From Anaeroglomus sp964630775 (GTDB taxonomy: Bacteria; Planctomycetota; Phycisphaerae; Sedimentisphaerales; Anaerohalosphaeraceae), in the NCBI GenBank assembly GCA_964630775.1, contig CAZVYY010000023.1, positions 1 through 64,000 of the forward strand: a DNA stretch of 64,000 nucleotides, in the 5' to 3' direction. Position numbers and translations under genes: made by a program. The notes below the pieces were generated by a model. That model saw only the letters and a program-made list of their open reading frames with translations, was not told the DNA's origin and searched no databases. This document shows, piece by piece, positions 44,109 through 54,297 of this stretch (positions are counted from its first letter, which is position 1; the number at the start of each line of letters is the position of its first letter).

Positions 44109-46529
44109 CTATTTTAACACAGACTGAATTGTCCAGGTGACTTTACCTGCCAGCGGGTCGGCGGCCAGACGGAACTGCTGGTTGTCTGAGGTCAATTCCA
44201 GTCGGTGCAGCTTCTGTTCGGAGGGCAGGCAGACCAGGCCCTGGGCGGTTTTGCTGTCTGCGGTGTAGGTGACCAGTTCCAGAGCCGACCAGTCCATAAA
44301 GGCTGTTGATTGGGCTAGTTTGATGTGCGGGATGGCCGCCCCGTCCCGAATCAGAATGATGGCGGGAACCGGGCCGGCTTCGATATGGTTCCAGCCCGCG
44401 GGGAAGACTTTGCCGGTCTGGTAGTCAATCCATTTGCCCGGGGGCAGATAGACATCGCGGGCGGTACCGTTTTCCAGAAGCGGCGCGACCAGCATATCCG
44501 AGCCGAACAGGTACTGGTCATCGACCAGCCACGAGCCGGGGTCGTCGGGGTATTCGACGAACAAGGCCCTGACCATAGGCAGGCCGCGTTCGCTGCTGTC
44601 TTTGGCCTGGGCATAGATATAGGGCATAAGGCGATACCGCATCTGGTCGGCTTTGCGGAAGGTATTCAGGAAATCTTCGCTGTATTCCCACGGCTCTTTG
44701 GGGGGGGCGCCGTGGCTGCGTGCATGGGAGCAGAGCATGCCGAAGGCCATCCAGCGGCGATAGATGTCTTCCGGGGAGGCTTTGACGAATCCGCCCATAT
44801 CGTGGGACCAGAATGAAAAGCCGCACAAGCCCAGCGACAATCCGGCACGAAGCGTGGAGGCCATTGCAGAATCTGTATTGGCAGCATCCCCGCCCCAGTG
44901 CAGGGGATATCGCTGACTTCCGGCCCAGGCGCTTCGGGCCCAGATGATGGTGTCGCCGGTGACTTTCTGGGTGATTTCGGCGACGGCTTTGTTGTAGCGC
45001 AGCGGGTACAAATTATGCTCATAGAAGCCGGTTCTGCCGGAGGCATAGAGTCCGTTGGCGGGGGCGGCTTCGCCGAAATCCACTTTGATCACGCTGACGC
45101 CCTGCTTGAGCAGGCCTGCGATTTTGTCCTGATACCACTGGATGGTTGCGGGATTGGAGAAATCCAGAACCGCATCTTCATAGGGCAGATTGCCTTTGCG
45201 GTCGCGGACGAACAGGCCTTTTTCGATGATTTCCGGGAACAGGGAGTTTTTGGGGACGAAATAGGGCAATTGCCACAGGCAGACACGCAGGCCCTGGTCT
45301 TTAAAGTCGGCTATCATTTTGGCCGGATTTTCAAAACGGGACGGAGAGAACTGATAATCGCAGCGCCAGTCGGTCTCAAACCAGCCGGTGTCGAAATGAA
45401 TCACGTCGCTGGGAATCTGGTTCTGGCGGAGTTTCTGGGCGACGGTACGGCCGTCTTTTTCGGAAAAGTAGGTAATGCGGCTCATCCAGAAGCCGAATGA
45501 CCACAATGGCGGCATGGCGGCTCGGCCGGTGAGAGCAGTGTATTCACTGAGAATGTCTTTAGGGTCGCCCAGGAAGAAAAACAGGTCCAGTTGGTCATCG
45601 CCAATCATCATGGTATTGACGCTGCTGTAATATTTGCCGAAATCACAGGTGATGGGGGTTGAGGTATGCATGAAGACGCCATAACCGCGGCTGCTCATGT
45701 AAAACGGGATGGGTTTATACATGGTTTCGTTCTGGACGCCGTTGGAGTCGTCGGTATAAAGAACAACCCGCTGGCCGCGTTTGTTGAACTCGGTGAAGGA
45801 TTCGCCGCAGCCGAATATTTTCTCGTTGGGAGACAGGCGGAAGACGGCGGCAAAGCTGGTGGAATAGTCGGCGGCCCTGCGTACAAAGGAAAACGGCAGC
45901 AGCGGGGTAAAAGTTTCACTGCCATCCTGCATGTGCATCGAATGAGTCAGGAGGCGGCCCTGGGCATCGCGCAGTTCGATATGGAACGGAGACGGCGTGA
46001 GGGTGACAGAGCCGAAGCTGCTGGTGTAGCGGTGCGACTCGCCGAGTTTTTCGTATTTCCAGCCGGTGCGGTCCTGTTGGGCAGTACCGTTGACCAGCAT
46101 CAGGGACGGCTCATCGGATTTAACCTGGAAGCGGGATACGGCCCGGATGCGGAAGGTGCGAGGCGAGATGAATTCAAGGGCAAAGGGCAGTTCGGGTGAT
46201 GCAGCATATTCGATGGAGGGGAATTCGTTGGCCTGCACGGGGCTGAGGGCGCCCAGCATGTTGTCGAAGGCCTGCCGGGTGGTGTATTCGTGACGCAGGT
46301 AGCGGATTTTGCCCCGGCCTGCGGCGGGATCGAAATCGATAAGCTTGTCGGCACAGTAATAAGTGTTGGCAAAGCTGCGGAAGTCGCCGCTGATATCGAT
46401 CATTTCATTCAGAAGGCGGTTGTTTTCATCGGGGGCATAAACGGGCATCTGGGCACGGGAGGCTACAGAGATAAACAGACTCAGCAATAGTGAGATGAAA
46501 CACGCTATGCGACTTTGTTTTTTTGTCAT
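44109..46529 (-). CDS. secreted GH31 alpha-xylosidase/alpha-glucosidase
   Basis: 806 residues with a signal peptide (FISLLLSLFISVASRAQ). An N-terminal beta-sandwich (~100-330) precedes the GH31 barrel. The nucleophile is Asp484 (SVIKVDFGEAAP) and the acid/base Asp548 (WGGDAANTDSAM). KVDFGE, PPLWSFGFWMSR and DTGWFE resemble YicI-type alpha-xylosidases, so release of xylose from xyloglucan side chains is likely, though other alpha-glycosides are possible. Together with GH127 it suggests trimming of hemicellulose or pectin side chains. It is separated from GH127 by ~240 bases and has its own promoter. Confidence 0.88.
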   Translation of the reverse strand: MTKKQSRIACFISLLLSLFISVASRAQMPVYAPDENNRLLNEMIDISGDFRSFANTYYCADKLIDFDPAAGRGKIRYLRHEYTTRQAFDNMLGALSPVQANEFPSIEYAASPELPFALEFISPRTFRIRAVSRFQVKSDEPSLMLVNGTAQQDRTGWKYEKLGESHRYTSSFGSVTLTPSPFHIELRDAQGRLLTHSMHMQDGSETFTPLLPFSFVRRAADYSTSFAAVFRLSPNEKIFGCGESFTEFNKRGQRVVLYTDDSNGVQNETMYKPIPFYMSSRGYGVFMHTSTPITCDFGKYYSSVNTMMIGDDQLDLFFFLGDPKDILSEYTALTGRAAMPPLWSFGFWMSRITYFSEKDGRTVAQKLRQNQIPSDVIHFDTGWFETDWRCDYQFSPSRFENPAKMIADFKDQGLRVCLWQLPYFVPKNSLFPEIIEKGLFVRDRKGNLPYEDAVLDFSNPATIQWYQDKIAGLLKQGVSVIKVDFGEAAPANGLYASGRTGFYEHNLYPLRYNKAVAEITQKVTGDTIIWARSAWAGSQRYPLHWGGDAANTDSAMASTLRAGLSLGLCGFSFWSHDMGGFVKASPEDIYRRWMAFGMLCSHARSHGAPPKEPWEYSEDFLNTFRKADQMRYRLMPYIYAQAKDSSERGLPMVRALFVEYPDDPGSWLVDDQYLFGSDMLVAPLLENGTARDVYLPPGKWIDYQTGKVFPAGWNHIEAGPVPAIILIRDGAAIPHIKLAQSTAFMDWSALELVTYTADSKTAQGLVCLPSEQKLHRLELTSDNQQFRLAADPLAGKVTWTIQSVLK

Positions 46530-46571
46530 GGCAGTTTCCTCAGATATTAGTCAGAATCATTTTGAAGGTAT

Positions 46572-46600
46572 ATTATAGTCCTGTCCGGATATAAAGAGCA
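46572..46600 (-). promoter_or_regulatory. putative GH31 promoter
   Basis: Perfect TATAAT (46577-46572) with a weak TTGCTC -35-like hexamer 18 bases upstream. A TATCCGGA motif sits in the spacer; ATCCGGAT also occurs between the arms of the GH127 inverted repeat. Confidence 0.4.
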
Positions 46601-46685
46601 ATCAAAAAATCATGCGTTTATGCCCAACAGGTTTGGAATGCTCCACGGCTGCCGCAGGCTGTTTTGGGCACGTGCATTGACTGGG

Positions 46686-47040
46686 TCAAGTGGGATTTTC
46701 CAGATCAATATCCGATGCAAAAAAGAACAGCTTGCGGCCATCCTCCCAGACTGCCCAGGTTTCATTGGCAATCGGCGACAGCGGTGCCAGAGGAATGATT
46801 CGGTCTCCCTGGGGGCAGCCCGCTTACGGAAGTTCCTTCCCCGGCAATCTCCTTGCGCAGCGCCTGCCGCAGGTGTTCGATCATGACTTCATCGGGAAAA
46901 TCCTGCTGAGTCCGCGTACGGAACAGGTAGTCTTTCATGTCTCCAAGGTCAACTGAAACCTGCTGACAGGTTCAGGGACAGCGTGCCGGAACGGTACCCC
47001 GCGTAATCTGGATGATCTTAAAGGTATTGGCAGCCAACAT
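46686..47040 (-). pseudogene. degraded gene of unknown family
   Basis: A minus-strand frame starts MLAANTFKIIQITRGTVPAR, meets a TGA at 46972-46974, continues with SVDLGDMKDYLFRTRTQQDF and HLRQALRKEIAGEG, and then shifts frame near a C-run to IIPLAPLSPIANETWAVWED and LFFFASDIDLENPT-stop. The protein-like character of all pieces suggests one gene broken by a stop and a frameshift. An open frame before the ATG (HLHSNL) hints that the original start lay further upstream. Family not recognised. Confidence 0.45.
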
Positions 47041-47109
47041 CAAATTGCTGTGAAGATGGCCAGAGGGACCATCGCAGCGCATCGCGCAAACCCTTGCATC
47101 AGGATCAGT

Positions 47110-50100
47110 TTAATAGCCCGGAGATGGGGCGGCGTCGCGCCAGTTGGCGGGATCATTGCCGCTGGCGGCGGAATCCGAAGACACGCGTTCCAGAGACTTG
47201 CCCAGACCATCAGCCTGGACCGGCCAGGGGGAATATGTGCCATAATAGATTTCATCCACCTGAACCCAGGAAACCAGGTCTCCCGGCATATCCGGCGCCT
47301 GAGGACGTTCGAGTGCCAGCCGTTCGCCGCCGTTGGATAATGCACCCTCATACGGCCCGAAAATATTCACCCCGGGCGTCAGAGATGCTGCACCATAGGC
47401 CGTCTTAAAGGCTTCCAGACGGACCGTATCCGCCGGGTCGAAAGGAACCACGAGCAGCCGATGCCCTGCAGCCAGCGATACCCCGGCCGGAAAGACATAA
47501 GACACGGCATTATCCAGATGCCATGAGCCGTCGGCATTAGCCAGCAGGATCGATGCACCGGTCGGATTGAACAGTTCTACGTATTCATCGTTCGCAGAGC
47601 CTTCGAGCGGATGGTACATGACCTCGGAAATCACCACATTCTGAATGGGGGTCTGATTGGCAGCATTGCGTGAGGGCGGCATGGTAAACCAGTAGTCACC
47701 GCCATCGGGATAACGACCCAGCGAAACGCCGTTTTCCTGTCCTTTAAAGCGGATGCAATCAACGATGCGGTCCTGGCTGGTGCCGGGCAGATAGGATACA
47801 AAGACCTGCTCGCCGGCCTTATCCAGACCAAAGCCCTGCGTAATGGGGCTGTGGAAGCCGCTGACTTCATCGTAACCGATACGCCCGCCGGCAGCGAGAG
47901 TCGATGCGGGTAACGGCCATTTTTTAAGCTGGTCAATATCGTCGGACAAATACCAGTGACCATTGAGTGAAACAGCAGAATCCGACGTGTTGAACAACTC
48001 GATATAATCGTTGGAATCATATTCGGGGCGAGCCGGATTTGAATAGTCCGTATGAGCAATCACCTCATTGATCCGGACATCGATGATGGGAGCAGGGTCA
48101 TCCTGTCCCGGCGAACCATGGCGATAGGTGCTGGCACGCCAGTTTCCGCCGTAATCGAGCGTCCCGAGAGGCTCTTCTTCGAGGGCATAATCCTTAACAA
48201 CCAGAGAGTGCCCCCCGCCGTCGGCGGCAACCGGCCAGCCAGGGCCGTCATTGAAGGCAAACTTCGCAATGGTACCGTTCCAGAAATCACTGAACAGCAG
48301 GGCTTCGCCGGAATTGGACAATCTGCCGGAATACTGGCCGGCAATCCGGTCGGAAACGCCTGTGCCGTAACGGGACTCAAAAGCCGCCTTGTTCTTGACG
48401 ACCAGGACATACTGGCCTGCACCGAGTGTACGCAAGGCTGTAGGCGCCGTGGCAAAATCAAAGGTAATTCCGTCGCTTATAGTAACTGAACTCAGGGATA
48501 TCGTAGTGGAGCCGATGTTTTTAAGCTCGATGTATTCATATTCCTGGCTGTCATAGGCACCGGTGGTATCCGGTGCGGGATTATACATCAATTCAGTAAT
48601 GCGGAGGGAATCAAGGACTCCTCCGGACAGGGGCTGACCGGTGACGAATTCCACCGGGCTGGACCAGTGGCTCCAGCGGCCGGTATTGTCCTTCATCCGG
48701 CAGCGAACACGGTAGGTCCTGTCGGGCTTGACGACACTGCCGGGAATGGCAGCCGTACTGCCGAAAGTGGTCAGTTCAGCGCTTTCCCAGACGGCATCAA
48801 TTTCATATTTGCCCGGGGTCACACGAAAAGCATAAGACTCTTCATAGAAGGGATCAGGACCAATCTGCGGGGCCAGTTCGGCAGTGACGCTGACATCGAT
48901 CGAAAAATCAGAACTGTCTCTGCTGGACTGAATCGCCTGGACTGCAATGGTGTTGGTCCCGTTGACCAGATAATTGTATGGGGCCGTCAAAACGACGGTT
49001 TCGTAACTGGTTGCTTCATGATTGTATGCAATCGCCTGGTTGTAGGCAATAAAGCCATCCGGACAATACGGCCGGCTGACTTCGGTACCATTAATCCAGA
49101 TAATGCAGCCGTCATCCACATAAACACGAAGCGTCAGGTTCTGGATTCGGCTGACATCAGAGACATCAAAGGTATTTCTGAGATAAACCGTATAATACGA
49201 TTTATACATATCGGCTAAATTGGTATTATCATCATTATCCCCTATGCCGATACTGGTCTGGCCCGTTGCCCAGTCATTGTCATTAAAGCCCGGCTGACGC
49301 CAGCTTTCGACCGGCGAGGACGGCTCCGCGGTCCCCTTGAAGTATTTCCAGGTCGTCTGCTGGGGGATCAGCGTAATCGGAGTTGGTTCGGTACTGCCCC
49401 CGCCGGCGGCAATGGTCGGCAGCGGCTGTTTGCTGAACGGACGCACTTCGGCAATCCGCCATTTCATCGCGGCAAACGTTCCCGCCCCCTGCGGATCGCT
49501 GAAGGCCGAGGTCTGGAACCGCAGGTCATTGGTCGGATAGCCGGCGGAGCCGATATACGACACCGTCGGTTTATTGGGAATGGCAGCATCCGCCGCTTCG
49601 GCGGTTAATGCCTTGACGCCATAGGAATAGCCGTTGTTATATCCGGTCGGGGAAAGGACGGTTTTATAATAGGTCAGCATACCCGCCCAGTCCTGGGTAC
49701 CTCCATACGCACTGGTCAGAAATTCGTTATTGGCATACCACTGGCCTTTCTTGTTAATGCGGGGATGATAATCCCACATCGCACGTTCGGCCTCGATAAA
49801 CGATTTAGCGGGATTGGAATCGCTGATTACAGCGGCGATTTCGTCGACCACCTGTCCGGCCTGCTCAGGATTGAACAGCAGGTCCAGCAGCTCACGGCAG
49901 CGATTCTGGTATTCGATATTGGCTTCAGTGTAGCTAAGCACATATTTCCAGTGTTCCCAGTCCGTATAGTGCGTACCCCACTCGAATGTCAAATCAACAT
50001 CCCAGGGCAGCATCATCCACTTGCCCAGAACAGGATTACTGTAAAAAATGCAGTTGGCTTCCGGACGACGGTCGGAATCATTAATCGCAATTCCCGTCGC

Positions 50101-53100
50101 CTTGGAACTGTAATAGGTCTGCAGATCGGTATTGGCCTGCCACCAGGACAGGGGCTGATAGGGATTGGTCTTGTTATAACCGGTCGAACCGCTCACAAAG
50201 GAAGCGATATCAGAGTTATCCTTGACTTGCGTGGCGCCCTGATTTTTTTTATCATAACCGCTGTCCATACGATAAAGATTGCCGTCGGGCAGGCCATGCT
50301 CGTCGAGGAATGCCCCGTCCGGATTTTCGATGGCCAGATACAGACCCCAGTAATCGCCGACATACTGGGTAGAACCGATTTCAGCCGCGGCATCAATAAT
50401 GCGGAACTGGAAATAATTGGTATTACTGGCGGGAACGCCGGCCATGTTATACAGGCGATAGGCCAGTGTTTCATTCAGGAACAGCCCGCCTGCCCCCTGA
50501 TCCCAATTGCCGGGATGCGGATACTGCCACCACGGGCAGCCGCCCATGCCGACATTCATTTTGTCCCATTTCTCGGCATATAAATTCCCGTAATTGTCAC
50601 GGGCCTGGAAGTAATGACCCCGGTTAAAGTCGAATTTCCATTTATTCTTGCCCCAGTTGAAAGTCGAGGCCTGGCCGCGAATACGGTAGTGAATGTTGTC
50701 ATAGACTTTGCCGTCATAGACCAGCGTGCCGCCAAAATGATACTGGGTATCATCCCAGGAACTGTTATATTGACAGGTCAGGACATCGGTTTCCCGCGCA
50801 ATCAGATGATACACCGGCAGCGACCGCATCACAACCGGATCGAAATTCTGGACAACATTCAAAGGAGCACTGCCGCCGGGATTGATTGCACCGCTCCAGG
50901 CGGGCACCCCATCATAAACAAAATAAGCAAAGTTGGGCTGCGGGTCATCGGCATAGGGAACACGCAGGCTCAAACCGGTCTTATCCGTCACCGTAATGCG
51001 ATATCGAATCAGGCGACGATGCATCTGCACGGATGCCGGCAGTTGCACGGTATAAATAGCATCACCGGCGGTGACATCACCATTCTGTCCGTTATCGAAC
51101 ATGGCAGCCGTCGTCCAGTTGGCAGCATTTTCATACTCCGCATTCGGCAAAGTCGGAGTGGTTGTATTTTGATTCGGCAGCGTAATGGGGATATAGCTGC
51201 CCGGATTCACCACTTGATAGTGCAGATTCACCGAAGCGACTCCGTCCGGATCAGTAACCTTGGCGGTGATTGTGACCACCTGGGCACTTTTCGGCTGCTG
51301 AGGTGAATGATTGACCTGCCGAATTTGCGGCGGGCAATTCTCAGCCACAACGGCGGTGTTCAGATCACCGGGCGTGGGATAGGCACTTCGCCAGCTTCCG
51401 GCCAGACTGTTGTCGAGCGTCGGGTGGATCAATTGGATCGAATGGCCTGTGCCGCCGGGGGCCACATCCGGCACCGCGTCGCCGACCGTCGGCCAGGGGA
51501 AGCCTAATTGATAATCGACCCGGTCCATGGTTTTACCCTTTGCATCACACAGTTCGATATTTTCACCTTCATTGTTGAGCGAACCCGCAAACGGCCCCAT
51601 TATCAGATTGGCCGGAGTGCCGTATTTCTTGGAAAGGGTCACCGGGCTATAGGCCAGGCTCGAATCTTCAGCAACCACCAGGTACGTCTCGGCCGGGAAA
51701 ATCGTGCCCTGCGGGAAGGTATAGTCCACCCCATCGCAGAAACGCCAGCCGGAAATATCCACATCAAACGGACCGGTATTATACAATTCAATAAATTCAA
51801 CTAATTCGGTTTTGAGGTCCGGATTATAGTGGATTTCATTGATGATAATAGTAGACTCCCCCTGCCGCTGCCAGTTGGATGAAATCACCGCCATATCCGA
51901 AAGATTCACGCCATCCTGACCGACCAGGTCGGCACAGGCAGTGGGGAAGCCATCGCAGCCAAACGGGTTAAGCCATTGCTGAGCCATCAGCAGAAGATCA
52001 GCCAGCCCTACAACGCAGTCACCGCTCAGATCCCCGTCCGGACAGGCATCCATCCGCTGACGCGTGGTAAACTGCCAGACATCTCCCTGTACGGCAAGCT
52101 GCCCGTTGAAATATTCATCCGCACGCCAGTAATAGGTCGTCAGTTCATACGGGGTGGGATAATTCGGGTATATCGGCGTTGTCACTTCCCCCAGGTACGA
52201 CAGCGGAAACTGGGTTCCGGCATACACCTTGTAGGACGTCGCCCAGCTATCGCCTGACCAGATGAGATTCTTGTCCGACATCGGCAGATTCTCTGTGCCG
52301 TTTGCGGGGCTTGGATCGGAAGTCTTGCCGCCTATTGTAAAGGTCCAGACATCGCCGGAAAAAACATTACTGCCTACAATCGTATCGACTCGCCAGTAAT
52401 AGGTAGTCATATAATCCAGCGTGCCGGGATTAAACGGCGGATGCACATTCGTCCATTTGGGATTGGACGCGACATCGGGATTGGGACCGAAATAAAGATT
52501 GTAGGTCGCACTTTCGACAGGAGGCTCCTGCCAGCTCAGTTCGGGAGCCGGGTGGATGCGGACGGCGCCATTGGCCGGGACGGGGGTGTTCGCCAGAACC
52601 GCCGCCCTGATTTGGACATGATCGATATACATCTGGCTGTCAATCGTCCCCATGCTCTTGAATTCCAGCCACAGCGCATCCGTTGTGGAACGGCCAGTCC
52701 CTGTAGTCAGAAAAACATGGCTTTCGAGGGTTGCGACATCCAGGCCGCCAAAATCGGGGGTAATGGTCACGCTGTTAATCATAGTTGCACCAATGGCCGT
52801 CAGCGACACACCATCGGCAGCGCTGGCCGCAGTACCGCCTGCCCAGAGGGCAATTCGTATCGGGAAAGCCGCCTTGCCGGCACGTTTGCCGAACAGGAAA
52901 ATCACTTCGCACCCCATATTTTCCGACCAGGTCCCGACCTGCTGGTAAATCAAGCCCGTATTGGGATTCGGGGCATTTCCAACAAAGCCTGCCCAGATAT
53001 TGCCATAGGGAGTCAGAGGAAGCCCGTTGCCGGCCGGCCCGGTGGAATATTCCACCCAGCCGCTGATATCATGCCAGTTATTGAAAGTATAAGTCACGGC

Positions 53101-53235
53101 TCCCGGCGCGAGGGGGTTATCTTCAAAGCTCGCGTTTTGGAGCGGCGGATCAAATAAGCCGGCCCAGGCCGTTACATAACAAATTAATAAGGTAACAAGT
53201 CCAATATAAAACGGCCGATTCATATTAATATTCAT
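47110..53235 (-). CDS. giant secreted protein: CotH kinase-like domain, four lamin-tail domains, internal dockerin
   Basis: 2041 residues, signal peptide (YIGLVTLLICYVTAWAG). Order: N-terminal carbohydrate-binding-like domain; two Fn3/Ig-like repeats (DPSPANGTENLPMSDKNLIW); a two-loop dockerin-like segment (~395-455, PDGDLSGDCVVGLADLLLMA); a lamin-tail domain (IIINEIHYNPDLKTELVEFI); a CotH kinase-like domain (~770-1130, ending MMLPWDVDLTFEWG with the metal-binding WDxD); then three more lamin-tail domains (LRITELMYNP, VRINEVIAHT, VVISEVMYHP). CotH family members phosphorylate coat proteins in Bacillus spores; here the target is unknown. It stands alone between terminators. Confidence 0.85.
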   Translation of the reverse strand: MNINMNRPFYIGLVTLLICYVTAWAGLFDPPLQNASFEDNPLAPGAVTYTFNNWHDISGWVEYSTGPAGNGLPLTPYGNIWAGFVGNAPNPNTGLIYQQVGTWSENMGCEVIFLFGKRAGKAAFPIRIALWAGGTAASAADGVSLTAIGATMINSVTITPDFGGLDVATLESHVFLTTGTGRSTTDALWLEFKSMGTIDSQMYIDHVQIRAAVLANTPVPANGAVRIHPAPELSWQEPPVESATYNLYFGPNPDVASNPKWTNVHPPFNPGTLDYMTTYYWRVDTIVGSNVFSGDVWTFTIGGKTSDPSPANGTENLPMSDKNLIWSGDSWATSYKVYAGTQFPLSYLGEVTTPIYPNYPTPYELTTYYWRADEYFNGQLAVQGDVWQFTTRQRMDACPDGDLSGDCVVGLADLLLMAQQWLNPFGCDGFPTACADLVGQDGVNLSDMAVISSNWQRQGESTIIINEIHYNPDLKTELVEFIELYNTGPFDVDISGWRFCDGVDYTFPQGTIFPAETYLVVAEDSSLAYSPVTLSKKYGTPANLIMGPFAGSLNNEGENIELCDAKGKTMDRVDYQLGFPWPTVGDAVPDVAPGGTGHSIQLIHPTLDNSLAGSWRSAYPTPGDLNTAVVAENCPPQIRQVNHSPQQPKSAQVVTITAKVTDPDGVASVNLHYQVVNPGSYIPITLPNQNTTTPTLPNAEYENAANWTTAAMFDNGQNGDVTAGDAIYTVQLPASVQMHRRLIRYRITVTDKTGLSLRVPYADDPQPNFAYFVYDGVPAWSGAINPGGSAPLNVVQNFDPVVMRSLPVYHLIARETDVLTCQYNSSWDDTQYHFGGTLVYDGKVYDNIHYRIRGQASTFNWGKNKWKFDFNRGHYFQARDNYGNLYAEKWDKMNVGMGGCPWWQYPHPGNWDQGAGGLFLNETLAYRLYNMAGVPASNTNYFQFRIIDAAAEIGSTQYVGDYWGLYLAIENPDGAFLDEHGLPDGNLYRMDSGYDKKNQGATQVKDNSDIASFVSGSTGYNKTNPYQPLSWWQANTDLQTYYSSKATGIAINDSDRRPEANCIFYSNPVLGKWMMLPWDVDLTFEWGTHYTDWEHWKYVLSYTEANIEYQNRCRELLDLLFNPEQAGQVVDEIAAVISDSNPAKSFIEAERAMWDYHPRINKKGQWYANNEFLTSAYGGTQDWAGMLTYYKTVLSPTGYNNGYSYGVKALTAEAADAAIPNKPTVSYIGSAGYPTNDLRFQTSAFSDPQGAGTFAAMKWRIAEVRPFSKQPLPTIAAGGGSTEPTPITLIPQQTTWKYFKGTAEPSSPVESWRQPGFNDNDWATGQTSIGIGDNDDNTNLADMYKSYYTVYLRNTFDVSDVSRIQNLTLRVYVDDGCIIWINGTEVSRPYCPDGFIAYNQAIAYNHEATSYETVVLTAPYNYLVNGTNTIAVQAIQSSRDSSDFSIDVSVTAELAPQIGPDPFYEESYAFRVTPGKYEIDAVWESAELTTFGSTAAIPGSVVKPDRTYRVRCRMKDNTGRWSHWSSPVEFVTGQPLSGGVLDSLRITELMYNPAPDTTGAYDSQEYEYIELKNIGSTTISLSSVTISDGITFDFATAPTALRTLGAGQYVLVVKNKAAFESRYGTGVSDRIAGQYSGRLSNSGEALLFSDFWNGTIAKFAFNDGPGWPVAADGGGHSLVVKDYALEEEPLGTLDYGGNWRASTYRHGSPGQDDPAPIIDVRINEVIAHTDYSNPARPEYDSNDYIELFNTSDSAVSLNGHWYLSDDIDQLKKWPLPASTLAAGGRIGYDEVSGFHSPITQGFGLDKAGEQVFVSYLPGTSQDRIVDCIRFKGQENGVSLGRYPDGGDYWFTMPPSRNAANQTPIQNVVISEVMYHPLEGSANDEYVELFNPTGASILLANADGSWHLDNAVSYVFPAGVSLAAGHRLLVVPFDPADTVRLEAFKTAYGAASLTPGVNIFGPYEGALSNGGERLALERPQAPDMPGDLVSWVQVDEIYYGTYSPWPVQADGLGKSLERVSSDSAASGNDPANWRDAAPSPGY

Positions 53236-53393
53236 CTTTTTTCCTCTATGCAGAAATCAATGAATTTGTCCTGCCGGACTCTGTCTAAATAAAGTCCCCT
53301 CATTAATACGTCAAATTTATCCCTAAAGTTGACCGAAAAAACATGAAATCAGGAAAATCCCGCCAACAAACCGTCCCCATCCATTCTGTGCTT

Positions 53394-53426
53394 AAAAGCG
53401 GGCCGCATGAACTTCATGCGACCCGC
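53394..53426 (-). terminator. rho-independent terminator of the PEP-CTERM gene
   Basis: Near-perfect stem GCGGGCCGCATGAA (53398-53411) / TTCATGCGACCCGC (53413-53426) with a single-base loop; the real loop will be larger. Followed on the minus strand by TTTT. It lies 24 bases after the PEP-CTERM stop codon. Confidence 0.8.
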
Positions 53427-53450
53427 CGTAAATTCTGTTTCAATCTATGA

Positions 53451-54137
53451 TTAGCTGTGTTTACGACGAAGCACCAGACCGCCCAAAGCCAGCAGCACCA
53501 TGGTTGCCGGCTCCGGAATGGCTGTGATTTTGAAGGCCGCAATAGTCGCCCGATTGGCACTATCACGTGCCAGAGGATCTATAACCAGCGTGCTTGCCGA
53601 CAGGGCACCGGAATCCACAAATGCCCGAAGACCGCCATCGGTCGTCCAATGGTTTGTTTCCTGGACCGTTTCAAGAATCGACGTGCCATCGGTCAGGTCA
53701 ACTCCCATAAAACCCGTGCCATTATCGGTACTGTGGTAGATGCGGACGCTGTAGCTGGTTGCACCGATAGAGGTCAGCCAGTCTCCCAGACCCGAAATGG
53801 TAATCAGGGCACCGTTCCCGCCGTCATCCAGATAAACCCGGTAGAGCTGCTGTTCGCTTGTATCTTCGTAGCCGCCCGCCCAGGTATTGGGGGAACTCCA
53901 GGTACAAGTCACCAGATCATTGCTTCCACGGACTGCGACACTGCCGTTGCTGGCACTATCCCAGTTCCACAGCGGCCAGGAATCGGTCCAGTTGTCGAAG
54001 CCGTCAGCGGTTTTACCTTCCATGTGGGGTTTATCCCAGGCGTCACAGAAATTCACCCCAATCACATTTCCGGCACTGACCAGGCCGGACGTGATGACCA
54101 GCAAGGCCAACACCATCACATAACATTTGCTTTTCAT
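53451..54137 (-). CDS. PEP-CTERM sorting-domain protein
   Basis: 228 residues. Signal peptide (KCYVMVLALLVITSGLVSAG) and a C-terminal sorting tag IPEPATMVLLALGGLVLRRK: PEP motif, hydrophobic helix and Arg-rich end. The exosortase at 35443-37425 is the obvious processing enzyme in the window. The body (IGVNFCDAWDKPHMEGKTAD, CTWSSPNTWAGGYED, YRVYLDDGGNG) is a divergent, shorter version of the N-terminal domain of the three LamG/Ig proteins upstream. The gene precedes the CotH gene, with a terminator in between. Molecular function is unknown; it is probably a surface or matrix protein. Confidence 0.85.
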   Translation of the reverse strand: MKSKCYVMVLALLVITSGLVSAGNVIGVNFCDAWDKPHMEGKTADGFDNWTDSWPLWNWDSASNGSVAVRGSNDLVTCTWSSPNTWAGGYEDTSEQQLYRVYLDDGGNGALITISGLGDWLTSIGATSYSVRIYHSTDNGTGFMGVDLTDGTSILETVQETNHWTTDGGLRAFVDSGALSASTLVIDPLARDSANRATIAAFKITAIPEPATMVLLALGGLVLRRKHS

Positions 54138-54226
54138 CTTACCTTCTCCTAAAAAATTGATTAATCAAACACATTCGACCGTGATATCATACACAGTCTT
54201 CATCTTCACCCTCTTGTTTTCAAACA

Positions 54227-54263
54227 CTTCGATGGATCCCGGGATCACCGAGACCCATCGAAG
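54227..54263 (-). terminator. hairpin downstream of the LamG/Ig gene at 54298
   Basis: Perfect 9-base arms CTTCGATGG (54227-54235) and CCATCGAAG (54255-54263) with an internal GATCCCGGGATC palindrome. The minus-strand tail is only moderately T-rich. A probable terminator or 3' stabiliser. Confidence 0.55.
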
Positions 54264-54297
54264 CATATTCCAAATTAAACACTTTACAGCCGATATC

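Noticed and set aside
46620..46956. Two plus-strand frames of 88 residues
   Set aside because: They are antisense to the broken minus-strand gene, whose translation looks more protein-like.
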